The notes under the pieces are model-generated. The model was not told the DNA's origin. It worked only from the letters and a program-made list of their open reading frames with translations, and ran no database searches. The translations under genes were made by a program, and so were the position numbers. A stretch of DNA of 64,000 nucleotides from Candidatus Pedobacter colombiensis (GTDB lineage Bacteria > Bacteroidota > Bacteroidia > Sphingobacteriales > Sphingobacteriaceae), in assembly GCA_029202485.1 (NCBI GenBank), contig CP119313.1:4154001-4218000 (forward strand). The letters are read 5' to 3'. This document shows, one piece after another, positions 34,557 through 43,575 of this stretch; position 1 is the first letter of the stretch, and each line of letters opens with the position of its first letter.

Positions 34557-35474
34557 ATGAAAATAAGAATTATTATACTTTGCCTCTTTTTATCTTCTTT
34601 TTCTAACTTTAGTTATTCTCAAAAAATCTCAAAATTTCATCAACTCTACCAACGGGGTGATGATTATAAGAAATCAAGTAGTTTCAATCTTGCAGAAAAG
34701 ACCTATCTTCAAGCATTAACCATCTATTCCGGTAACCCAGATCTATACATCGATCTAATTTCGGTTCTTCTTCATCAGCAGAAAAACAACGAAGCAGAAA
34801 AATATCTAAAATCAGGCATTTTAAAAGGAGCAAACATAGATAAACTACTGAATGACAGCGCTATTAATAAAAAATTCAAAGAAAGTACTAGTTGGGCGAA
34901 GATATATGACATTTACAGGAAAGAATATAATTCTTCAATCCCTTTTCAGGAAGAGCGACTAAAGCTCGTCACTTTACTGCAAAAAGATCAAGATGTGAGA
35001 AATTTAATGGAGTATTTTCCCGAACTAAAAAGAGATTCTATAGTTCATTCTTCAGATATAGAAAACAGCGAACAGGTATATGCTATTGTTAAAAAAATTG
35101 GCTTCCCAGACCGCGATAAAGTTGGAGAAGATGGCGCAGTTGCAATGTATATTCTCCTCTCCCACTTACTTAACGATGGTCTTAAAGACAAAGATGACCT
35201 GGAATACTTTGAACCATTAATCAAAATCTCCGTACTCAAAGGAACTTTTGAGCCCTTTTGGATGGCCAACCTTGTAGACCGGAACCAGGTAATCAGAGGT
35301 TTAAAACAGATTTATGGGTCCTATTGGGAATATGATTCAAAATCAGGAAAAAGAATTATAACCCCTGTTGAGCAAATCGAAAACGTAGACCAAAAAAGAG
35401 CAGAAATTGGATTGGCCCCACTAAAAACCGTTCAAGCCCTCGGATTAGTTCTTCCTTCTAATTATAAAAACTAA
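34557..35474 (+). CDS. Secreted TPR and DUF6624-like protein
   Basis: A protein of 305 residues from the ATG at 34557 (MKIRIIILCLFLSSFSNFSYSQ, a good signal peptide). The open frame extends 48 codons further upstream to an ATG at 34413. That part ends in a plain hydrophilic stretch, so it may be leader or a fused foreign piece. The mature protein has TPR-like helices (NLAEKTYLQALTIYSGNPDLYI), then a DUF6624-like domain (EQVYAIVKKIGFPDRDKVGE, FWMANLVDRNQVIRGLKQIYG, ENVDQKRAEIGLAPL). The function is unknown. It is followed after four bases by a truncated peptide-maturase gene, so the two seem to have arrived together. Confidence 0.7.
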   Translation: MKIRIIILCLFLSSFSNFSYSQKISKFHQLYQRGDDYKKSSSFNLAEKTYLQALTIYSGNPDLYIDLISVLLHQQKNNEAEKYLKSGILKGANIDKLLNDSAINKKFKESTSWAKIYDIYRKEYNSSIPFQEERLKLVTLLQKDQDVRNLMEYFPELKRDSIVHSSDIENSEQVYAIVKKIGFPDRDKVGEDGAVAMYILLSHLLNDGLKDKDDLEYFEPLIKISVLKGTFEPFWMANLVDRNQVIRGLKQIYGSYWEYDSKSGKRIITPVEQIENVDQKRAEIGLAPLKTVQALGLVLPSNYKN

Positions 35475-35478
35475 GTAA

Positions 35479-35709
35479 ATGGTGCTCATTAATTCAAATG
35501 ATGCTGACGTTACTACAAAAAACGTTACTTACTGGTTGTACTATTACGGGATACTTTTTAAGCGGATCAATTATTCTGATGATATCAGCATCCAGGATTT
35601 CAAACTTTCTAATCAGACCATAAGCTTTAGCCTTGTTTTAAATGAAAAAATTCATTCATCAGATATCTCCTTTTTTTGGTATAGACGAGGGGTGAACGTT
35701 GCCAAATAG
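35479..35709 (+). pseudogene. N-terminal stub of a probable ATP-grasp peptide maturase
   Basis: A 76-residue frame starting MVLINSNDADVTTKNVTYWL and ending FFWYRRGVNVAK. It resembles the first 70 or so residues of the ATP-grasp maturases of grasp-with-spasm (GwsG-like) peptide-modifying systems, including the WYRRG motif that ends their pre-ATP-grasp domain. The catalytic ATP-grasp domain is missing. The last 58 bases overlap, in antisense, the 3' end of lpxB, whose own tail is correspondingly unusual. This looks like a deletion or recombination join. The frame may still be expressed but should have no ligase activity. No SPASM partner or precursor peptide is visible nearby. Confidence 0.55.
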
Positions 35710-36797
35710 TTGAGAATAAGCTTAGCGGTACGTCCTGAAGCGCCTGCTGTACCCATTTTTGCAGATAGCTCTTTATAATCGCTAAGCATTTGCGTTCTTT
35801 CAACTCCGCTGAGTATCTCCTTAAGCACATTGGTAATATTTGTCGTATTGCAATCGTTCTGGATCAACTCCGTAACTACGGCCCTATCCATGATTAAATT
35901 AACGAGAGATATAAATCTGATTTTGACTAATGCCCGGGCGATAGCCACAGAAATAGCCCCACCTCTGTAAACTACAACCTGAGGTACATGAAACAAAGCA
36001 GTTTCGAGTGTAGCTGTACCCGATGCAACAATTGCTGCTTTGGCTACATGAAGCAGGTTATAGGTTTGTGCAAAGACCAAAGTTACATTATCCGATTTAA
36101 TAAATTGTTTATAATAGGCTTCATCAAAACTCGGTGCTGCTGCAACTACGAAACGATAACCAGGGAAACTTTGTGTAACACTAAGCATATCCGGCAATAA
36201 TCGCTCTATCTCCTGTTTACGGCTACCCGGCAATAAGGCTATCACATCCCCTTCGAGATGATATTTTTTGCGAAACTCCATGTCTGGCGTAAACTGTGCA
36301 ATTTCATCCAGCAATGGATTGCCCACATAATCTACCTCCATACCCCAGCTTTTATAAAAATCGACTTCGAAAGGCAAAATACAGAATAGCTTATCTACGA
36401 TCCGTTTTATTTTAAGTACTCGCTTCTGGTTCCAGGCCCAAACTTTTGGTGAAATATAATAGCAAACTTTAATGCCGTTGGCTTTGGCGAACTCGGCAAT
36501 CTTTAAATTGAAACCGGGAAAATCAATGAGGATCAGTACATCTGGTTTATAAGCCAGGATAGCAGCTTTGCAGGCTTTTAGATTTTTAAAAATGGTACGC
36601 AAGTTTAAAAGCACTTCGGTAAAGCCCATAAAAGCCATTTCGGAATAATGTTTATCCAGTATTCCACCTTCGGCCAGCATTTTATTGCCCCCATAATACC
36701 TAAAATCAGCTTTTGCATCTTCAGCCTTTAATGCCTTCATTAAATTAGCGCCATGCAAATCTCCTGAAGCCTCTCCTGCTACTAAATAATACCTCAT
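35652..36797 (-). CDS. lpxB: Lipid-A-disaccharide synthase
   Basis: Glycosyltransferase (GT19) of lipid A synthesis, joining lipid X and UDP-2,3-diacylglucosamine. It has 381 residues. Family motifs are VAGEASGDLHGANLM at the N-terminus, LIDFPGFNLKIAEFA, YYISPKVWAWNQKR, LLPGSRKQEIERLLP and ASGTATLETALFHVPQVVVY. The usual protein ends soon after GRTAKLILNYL. Here about 16 more residues (ATFTPRLYQKKEISDE) are encoded by DNA that, on the other strand, codes for the peptide-maturase stub, so the original 3' end has been replaced. It is the last gene of the surE operon, its ATG overlapping the preceding stop codon (ATGA). Confidence 0.92.
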   Translation of the reverse strand: MRYYLVAGEASGDLHGANLMKALKAEDAKADFRYYGGNKMLAEGGILDKHYSEMAFMGFTEVLLNLRTIFKNLKACKAAILAYKPDVLILIDFPGFNLKIAEFAKANGIKVCYYISPKVWAWNQKRVLKIKRIVDKLFCILPFEVDFYKSWGMEVDYVGNPLLDEIAQFTPDMEFRKKYHLEGDVIALLPGSRKQEIERLLPDMLSVTQSFPGYRFVVAAAPSFDEAYYKQFIKSDNVTLVFAQTYNLLHVAKAAIVASGTATLETALFHVPQVVVYRGGAISVAIARALVKIRFISLVNLIMDRAVVTELIQNDCNTTNITNVLKEILSGVERTQMLSDYKELSAKMGTAGASGRTAKLILNYLATFTPRLYQKKEISDE

Positions 36798-37078
36798 GAC
36801 TGGGTTATTTTATAAAAAAAGAATGCAAAGGCCCATAGGAAAGTAGCACTGATAATGCCCCGACCAATATTGTCCTTATTTAATTTAAAAAAGTAATGCA
36901 TAAATACTGCATTCACGGCAATACATCCGATCAGCAACAAATCAGCTTTTGCTAAAAAAGCAAATCTATGCATCAGGTACCATACTCCCGAAAGTAATAT
37001 TCCGGGTATCACTAACCCGATACCCAAGCCAATAAATACAGAATTTTTTATTTGTGCTAAGCGATTCCCTAATGTCAT
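36794..37078 (-). CDS. Small membrane protein between surE and lpxB
   Basis: A 94-residue integral-membrane protein. The start at ATG 37078 (MTLGNRLAQIKNSVFIG) leaves two bases to the surE stop. The longer frame would run back into surE. Three hydrophobic segments are visible (VFIGLGIGLVIPGILLSGVW, ADLLLIGCIAVNAVFMHYF, GIISATFLWAFAFFFY). The family is unknown to me. Its stop overlaps the lpxB start codon, so it is translationally coupled to a lipid A enzyme. An envelope role is an inference from that position. Confidence 0.8.
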   Translation of the reverse strand: MTLGNRLAQIKNSVFIGLGIGLVIPGILLSGVWYLMHRFAFLAKADLLLIGCIAVNAVFMHYFFKLNKDNIGRGIISATFLWAFAFFFYKITQS

Positions 37079-37080
37079 AG

Positions 37081-37896
37081 TTATCCAAGTGAAGATCCAT
37101 GAGGTGCAGCAGCTGGAGGAACATCGAAATTCCAACTGTTCAAGACAGGAATGGCGTGATGTGCAGTAAGGTCAAATTGTACCGGCACTACCGACACATA
37201 TCCATGATCCAATGCCCAAACATCTGTATCCTCGCCCTTATCATTGTTTTGAAAAACGCCGGTAAGCCAGTAATACGGACGATTGTGAGGATCTTTACGT
37301 TCATCAAATTCTTCAGCCCATTTGGCATTTGCCTGCCTGCAAATCTTAATTCCCTTCAGATCGGGTCCATTAGGAAAATTCACATTTAACAATGTTGCTT
37401 GTGGCAATCCATGTTCCAAAACCTGTAAGGAAATGGTTTTGATGAATCTTTTACAATGGCTAAAGTCTGCCTCCTGAGCAAAATCATCCAATGAAAAGCC
37501 TATTGATGGAATATTTTCTATTGCACCTTCTACAGCCGCCGACATGGTTCCGGAATATATAACGTTGATCGAATTGTTTAAACCATGGTTGATCCCCGAC
37601 ACACATAGATCCGGTTTTTTACCTTTAAATATTTTATTTACTGCCAGTTTTACACAATCTACAGGAGTACCTGAACATTTGTACATTTCTACTCCCGGAT
37701 ATAAGTCAACACGATCAAAACGCAATGGCTTTCCAATAGTAATGGCATGACCCATGCCCGACTGCGGCCCATCAGGTGCCACAACTACCACATTCCCCAA
37801 TTCCATCATTACATCAATCAGGTTTTTAATCCCTGGCGCTGTAATACCATCATCATTCACTACTAAAATATTGGGTTTTGAATTTTGCTTCTTCAT
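37081..37896 (-). CDS. surE: 5'/3'-nucleotidase SurE
   Basis: Metal-dependent phosphatase of 271 residues that removes phosphate from nucleoside monophosphates and is tied to stationary-phase survival. The signature NDDG near the N-terminus (ILVVNDDGITAPGI) supplies the metal-binding aspartates. VVAPDGPQSGMGHAIT, SGTPVDCVKLA, CVSGINHGLNNSINVIYSGT and MSAAVEGAIENIPSIGFSL all follow. First gene of the surE-membrane protein-lpxB operon. The short C-terminal tail (PPAAAPHGSSLG) is low complexity. Confidence 0.93.
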   Translation of the reverse strand: MKKQNSKPNILVVNDDGITAPGIKNLIDVMMELGNVVVVAPDGPQSGMGHAITIGKPLRFDRVDLYPGVEMYKCSGTPVDCVKLAVNKIFKGKKPDLCVSGINHGLNNSINVIYSGTMSAAVEGAIENIPSIGFSLDDFAQEADFSHCKRFIKTISLQVLEHGLPQATLLNVNFPNGPDLKGIKICRQANAKWAEEFDERKDPHNRPYYWLTGVFQNNDKGEDTDVWALDHGYVSVVPVQFDLTAHHAIPVLNSWNFDVPPAAAPHGSSLG

Positions 37897-38100
37897 GCGT
37901 ATATATTAAAGATCTGAAACAGTTATTAAGTCCCGGCAATATGCCATATTCACCATTCTTGATGAATTTGCTTAACAAACTACATTTGTAGCTGTAAAAG
38001 TACAAGAATTCAGATAAAAAGTTTAGCATTCGACTTATATTTGACTATGAGTTACGATAAACTATTGTGACTAAAAAAAACTTACAAATAACTTATTATA

Positions 38101-41034
38101 ATGAAGAACAAATTACTGCTGCTTGTCTGTTTGCTGATAACAGGTTCGAGCTTAATGGCGCAATCTGCCTACCAATGGAAAACGGCATCATCTGGGGGAT
38201 ATACCTATAAGTATGTAACCAACGACCCGACAAAAGCCCGCTTCTATACGTTAAAGAATGGATTAACTGTAGTGCTTTCTCAAAACACCAAAGAGCCAAT
38301 CATCGAATTTCGACTTGCGGTAAGAGCAGGAAGTAACACAGATCCGCGTAATGCTACAGGTTTAGCCCATTATCTGGAGCATCTATTGTTTAAGGGAACG
38401 GATAAATTTGGCACAATGGATTTTGCTAAAGAAAAACCATTGCTCGACAAGATTTCGGCACTTTATGAGCAATATCATGAGACCACCGACCCTGCAAAAC
38501 GCAAAGAGATCTATGCTGAAATTGATAAAACATCGGGTTTGGCTTCTAACTACTCTATCGCCAATGAGTACGACAAAATGATGAAGGCAATTGGTGGCCA
38601 ATCTACCAATGCACATACCTGGTACGAAGAAACTGTTTATAATGAAGATTTTCCTGCCAATGCAACGGATCAATTTCTGGCGCTTCAAGCCGAACGCTTC
38701 CGCAATCCAATCTTCCGTATCTTCCACACTGAGCTGGAAGCTGTATACGAAGAAAAGAACCGTGGACTGGATAATGATTCATGGAAGATAAATGAACAAA
38801 CTAGTGCATTGTTATTCCCTACTCATAATTACGGACAACAAACTACTATTGGTACGGTTGAACATTTAAAAAACCCATCGCTGGTAGAAATCAAGAAATA
38901 TTATGATAAGTATTATGTACCAAATAACATGATCATTGCTTTATCGGGTGATTTTAACCCGGACGAGATGATTAAAAAAGTAGACAAATCATTTGCCTAC
39001 ATGAAACCAAAACCACTTGATCTTTACAACCCAGCTCCTGAAAAACCGCTTACAAAAGTACAGAAGTTAGATATCTACGGTCCAAGTGCAGAAAGTGTAA
39101 GAATCTCTTATAGAGGATTTGCTCAAAACACAACGCAAAGTATGCTATTGGATTTGATTTCCAGCATCCTATCTAATGGAAAAGCAGGCTTACTGGACAT
39201 CAATTTAAATAAGCAACAAAAAGTTTTAGGTGCCGGTGCAGGCTATCAGCAAATGAAAGATTATGGTATTTTCACCCTTTCGGCACAACCTAAACAAGGA
39301 CAAACCCTGGAACAGGCAAAGCAATTATTGCTTGATCAGATCAACATCCTTAAAAAAGGAGATTTTGATGCAAGCTTAATTAAAGCTACTGTAGCAAACA
39401 ATAAGCTTGGTTTATTGGAAGCTTTTGATAAAAACAGTTTCCGTGTTGAGGCGATAACAAACGAATTTATTCTTAACCGCGGTGTAAACTGGGACAAATC
39501 GTTAGACAATCCTGATGCGATGGCCAAGGTGACCAAGAAACAGATTGTAGACTTTGCCAACCAGTTTTTTAAAGACAATTATGTCGTTGCATACAAGCAC
39601 AAAGGTGAAGACAAAAGCATTGTTAAGGTTGAAAAACCAGCAATCACTCCGGTAAACACGAATGCTGCTGAGACATCGGATTTTGCAAAAAATTTACTTT
39701 CAATGCCGGTTAAACCTATTGCTCCTAAATTTTTGGATTACAAAAAAGATTTAGATTTCGGGAAATCGGGCATTGCAGACGTTATTACTGTTCACAACAA
39801 AGACAACAGTATCTTTAGCCTAACTTATCGCTTTGATATGGGGGCATGGAATTACCAGCTTCAACCCTATGCTGCCCAGTACCTGGCTTTTTTAAGTACC
39901 GACAAATACAGTGCAGAACAGATTAGCAAAGAGTTTTATAATATTGCCTGCAACTATAGCTTTAACGTGGGTAATGAAACTACTTCTATTACGATAAGCG
40001 GGTTGCAGGAAAACTTCGATAAGGCTGTAAGTTTGGTTGAGCATATTTTTGCCAATTGCAAAGCCAACGAGCAAGCGCTTGCAGAATTGAAGAGCCGTAT
40101 ATTAAAATCGAGAGAAAACAATAAACTTAATAAAAGTGCAATTCTTAATGGATTAACCAGTTATGCCCAATATGGTGCGAACAATCCATTTAATCACACT
40201 TTAAGCAATGAAGATGTGAAAAACATGACTTCAGCCCAATTGCTGGATATCTTGCACAATATTAACAATTACAAGCATACCATCACTTATTATGGTCCGC
40301 TACACTTAAATACATTTACCACAACCATTGGTAAATTACATAGCTTGCCTAAGGAATTTACTCCAGTGACTCCTGCTCAAAAATTCACTTATGCAAACAA
40401 TACAACCAACCAGGTATATTTTGCTGATTATGACATGGTACAGTCAGAGATCCGCTGGGTACGTAATGCTGGGTTATACAACCCGACCTGGGCACCTAAA
40501 GTAACTTTATTTAACAGTTATTTTGGTGGTGGTATGGGCTCGGTAGTTTTCCAAACCATCAGAGAGTCGAAAGCACTGGCATATTCAACTTTTGCAGTAT
40601 TCTCTGCTCCAGATAGAAAGGAGAAACAATATGCAATGGTGGCTTATGTAGGTTGTCAGGCTGATAAAATGAATGATGCAGTTAAAGGAATGAATGAATT
40701 GCTGAACAATTTACCTGAAACCGATAAAGCTTTCGAAGCTTCGAAATACAATGCCTTAAATGCAATTGAAACAAGCAGAATTACCAAAGAGGATATCATT
40801 GGTGCTTATTTTACCGATAAAAAATTAGGCTTCGATCACGATTCCAGAATGGATACCTATGCAGGATTAAAACCATTGACTTTTGGTGACATTAAATCAT
40901 TTCATGAAAATAATGTGGCCAACAAGCCGTATACCTATTGCATCGTTGCTTCAGAGAAAAATGCGAAACCTGAGGATATGCAAAAGTTTGGTCCGGTTAC
41001 CAAGTTGTCATTGACACAGATTTTTGGTTATTAA
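38101..41034 (+). CDS. M16-family zinc metallopeptidase, two-domain, secreted
   Basis: Periplasmic or outer-membrane pitrilysin-type peptidase of 977 residues. The signal peptide is MKNKLLLLVCLLITGSSLMAQ. The inverted zinc motif HYLEH (H90, E93, H94) and the downstream glutamate region ELEAVYEEKNRG make the active N-terminal half. The second, inactive half (from about residue 540) carries the usual late M16 motifs, with FGGGMGSVVFQTIRESKALAYS. This fused, two-repeat layout is common in Bacteroidota. It degrades peptides or removes targeting sequences; the substrate is unknown. Single gene with a hairpin behind it. Confidence 0.92.
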   Translation: MKNKLLLLVCLLITGSSLMAQSAYQWKTASSGGYTYKYVTNDPTKARFYTLKNGLTVVLSQNTKEPIIEFRLAVRAGSNTDPRNATGLAHYLEHLLFKGTDKFGTMDFAKEKPLLDKISALYEQYHETTDPAKRKEIYAEIDKTSGLASNYSIANEYDKMMKAIGGQSTNAHTWYEETVYNEDFPANATDQFLALQAERFRNPIFRIFHTELEAVYEEKNRGLDNDSWKINEQTSALLFPTHNYGQQTTIGTVEHLKNPSLVEIKKYYDKYYVPNNMIIALSGDFNPDEMIKKVDKSFAYMKPKPLDLYNPAPEKPLTKVQKLDIYGPSAESVRISYRGFAQNTTQSMLLDLISSILSNGKAGLLDINLNKQQKVLGAGAGYQQMKDYGIFTLSAQPKQGQTLEQAKQLLLDQINILKKGDFDASLIKATVANNKLGLLEAFDKNSFRVEAITNEFILNRGVNWDKSLDNPDAMAKVTKKQIVDFANQFFKDNYVVAYKHKGEDKSIVKVEKPAITPVNTNAAETSDFAKNLLSMPVKPIAPKFLDYKKDLDFGKSGIADVITVHNKDNSIFSLTYRFDMGAWNYQLQPYAAQYLAFLSTDKYSAEQISKEFYNIACNYSFNVGNETTSITISGLQENFDKAVSLVEHIFANCKANEQALAELKSRILKSRENNKLNKSAILNGLTSYAQYGANNPFNHTLSNEDVKNMTSAQLLDILHNINNYKHTITYYGPLHLNTFTTTIGKLHSLPKEFTPVTPAQKFTYANNTTNQVYFADYDMVQSEIRWVRNAGLYNPTWAPKVTLFNSYFGGGMGSVVFQTIRESKALAYSTFAVFSAPDRKEKQYAMVAYVGCQADKMNDAVKGMNELLNNLPETDKAFEASKYNALNAIETSRITKEDIIGAYFTDKKLGFDHDSRMDTYAGLKPLTFGDIKSFHENNVANKPYTYCIVASEKNAKPEDMQKFGPVTKLSLTQIFGY

Positions 41035-41052
41035 CGACCAAAATAAAATAAG

Positions 41053-41090
41053 AAGGAGGCCGTATTAAAGCAATTTAGTACGGCTTCTTT
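41053..41090 (+). terminator. Terminator of the M16 peptidase gene
   Basis: Twelve positions pair between 41053-41064 and 41079-41090, including the core GCCGTA/TACGGC and two G-T wobbles. The right arm ends in TTCTTT, a weak U-tract. Confidence 0.55.
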
Positions 41091-41135
41091 GTATCCCATA
41101 TTGCATATTCAAATTCCTTATCCTAACTTTATTTA

Positions 41136-43549
41136 ATGCGCTACCGGATAAATCTTATTTTATGGTTATTCTTATTTTCCGGTCATATTGCTTTTGCGCA
41201 GCAAGAACAACCATTATTGGTCGACCCTCTTGCCAAACAGCTTTACCTTTACAAACTAGCTAACCCATCGCCTCGTCTGTTTGTCCACTATGATAAAAAC
41301 ATTTATACCAACAATGAGACGATATGGTTTACCGGCTACCTTTTAACAGAATCAGGCACCAATACTGACCAACACAACATCATGTCGGTTGCTTTGATCA
41401 GGAATTCGGACAGTTTAATTGTTAAACATCAAAAGTTTCTAATGGCTACAAGCTTGTCTTTTGGAAGTATGGTACTCCCCGATTCTATGTTAGCAGGCGA
41501 TTATCATCTTCTTGCGAGTACAAACAGGGTTGTAAATGGTGTTCCTGAAGCTGTTTTTATCCAACCTATAACGATAAAAACAAATATCAACCCAAGCTTT
41601 AATGCAGGCTTAAAGATACTGGAGCCCGGTATCATAGGCGTAAAGCCAAATCAGGTTCTACTATCCGTAACTACCAGAGATGCCCGTTTTTTACCAAAGC
41701 CTGTTGAGGTAAGTTACCGCTATGGACAACTCACTAAAAAAACAAAGACCAACGCTTCAGGTGAGGTCATCTTAAAATTGGATGAACAGGAGAATATTCC
41801 CGATCCTAATCTTTATATAAAACTAAGATACGGCAAGGACAGTAGCTTTTTAAACCTTAGTCTGCCTGTTACAAAGCGTAGTGCCAGGGTAGGTTTTTAT
41901 CCCGAAGGCGGGAACTTAGTTAACGGAGTTCAGTGCCGTGTTGGTGTGGAGATCAAAGATCAACAGCTTGCAGTTGTTTCTTTAAAGGCGCAGCTTTATA
42001 AAAATGACAAAGTAATTGATACGATTGAAACCAATAGCTATGGAATTGGCAGCTTTTTACTGAACCCGGAAAAAGGAAGTATTTATAAAATAAAGCTATT
42101 ACACTCAGGTTTTAAAGATAGCAGTTACCTGCTACCCCCTATCTTAGATAAGGGGATTGGCATTTACATTGCTGAAGCCGCAGCAAAAGATACCCTTAAG
42201 GTAAAACTCAGAACCGCCCAAAATGAACACTTCTTTATTAGGGTGCATAATTTTAAAGAGACGTTTATCTACAACCATCTTAATGCAAGAAGTTCGGATA
42301 CTAACTTAATAATCTCTCTTGAAGAGGTTCCTACGGGGCTCACCACATTAACCATTTCTGATAGTTTGGGCAGGCCGCTTGCAGAAAGGATGTTCTTTGC
42401 ACATTACAACCCAACATCCAAGCTAACCATTTCATCAGATCAGCCAGTTTATGAGCAAAGGAAAAAGGTAACGCTGAAACTAAAACTTAACCATTCAGAT
42501 AGTCTGGCAATTGTCTCTATCTCTTGTGTACAAGACAACCGCCTATCATCTAAACTTAATACCGATATAGAAAGCTATACTTATTTGGCAAGTTCACTAA
42601 CCGCTTTACCTCCCTATAGTATCACAAGAGGTTATGAAGACCTGAGGTATATGGACGACATTTTGCTGGTAAAAGGTTGGCGTAAATATACGTGGCAGGA
42701 TTTAATGCAAACAAAACCATCTGACACCATAAAAAGTACGACAATACGGTCTTAAGTATTCAAATTACCAACAAAAAACAGCCAATAAGCCAACCCATTC
42801 AGATTGCTATTTTAAATCATTTGGGAATAGAGCTCTATAACACAGATAACCAGGGCTATTTTGAATTTAAAGCAGCCAACCTTACCGTAGAAAAAGAAAA
42901 GCCGGTGTATATATTTCTGGGTGAGAAAAACAAGGATAGATATGTGCTATCTATAAATGACCCTTACGCAAACCTGAACAAAAGTTATTTGAAGTTATTT
43001 GGACCAGAATACAGGGCAGTTCCCTCATCAGTTCAAAATAACAATGTACTCTCTCTTAAGAGTAACGAAACTGCAATAAGATTAAAGGAAGTTCAGATTA
43101 CTTCTGGAAATAACAATAACTTTCGGTCGCCTAGGGGCCCAAATGCTTGTGGGGATTATGTTTGCAGCTATAATATATTGAACTGTTTCAATCATGTAGG
43201 TAGTTCAAACAACAGGCAGCCTGTAGCGGGTGAAAGTTATCGTATAAGCGGTGGTGGAGGGACAATAGTCTATCAGGGTTGCGAAACTGTAGCCATTAAC
43301 CCAGGCATGGTAGCTATGGATGGCATTTATTCAAAAAAGGAATTTTATATGAATGATTATGCCGAACCTTTAGAACCGGCTTTTGTATCAACCATTTACT
43401 GGAACAATGGATTCTTGCTGAACAAGAATGAGAAAGAAATTACTTTTTATACTAGTGACATTACCGGAAAATTCAAAGTAATTGTGCAAGGGGTGAGTAC
43501 CAAAGATGTACTTTATGGAGATTATACTTTTGAAGTAAAAGGGAAATAG
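41136..43549 (+). pseudogene. Large secreted MG2/carboxypeptidase-regulatory protein, split by a frameshift
   Basis: Two successive frames (41136-42755 and from 42725 to 43549) read as one exported protein of about 803 residues. The first half has a signal peptide (LILWLFLFSGHIAFAQ), then the MG2-type stretch LFVHYDKNIYTNNETIWFTGYLL and VGFYPEGGNLVNGVQCRVGVEI. The second frame continues without gap as KKYDNTVLSIQITNKKQPIS and ends FYTSDITGKFKVIVQG, the normal end of this Bacteroidota family. The break lies in the run of five A at 42731-42735; one extra A would restore the frame. It may be a true mutation, a phase-variable site or a sequencing error. The protein family is associated with outer-membrane surface systems; the exact role is unknown. 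Confidence 0.8.
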
Positions 43550-43575
43550 CAGTTCACTATTCCCCTTCCTATATT

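Noticed and set aside
42725..42760. Programmed ribosomal frameshifting in the MG2-type gene
   Set aside because: No slippery heptamer of the known type with a downstream stem or pseudoknot is obvious, and this protein family is not known to use it; a plain indel is simpler.
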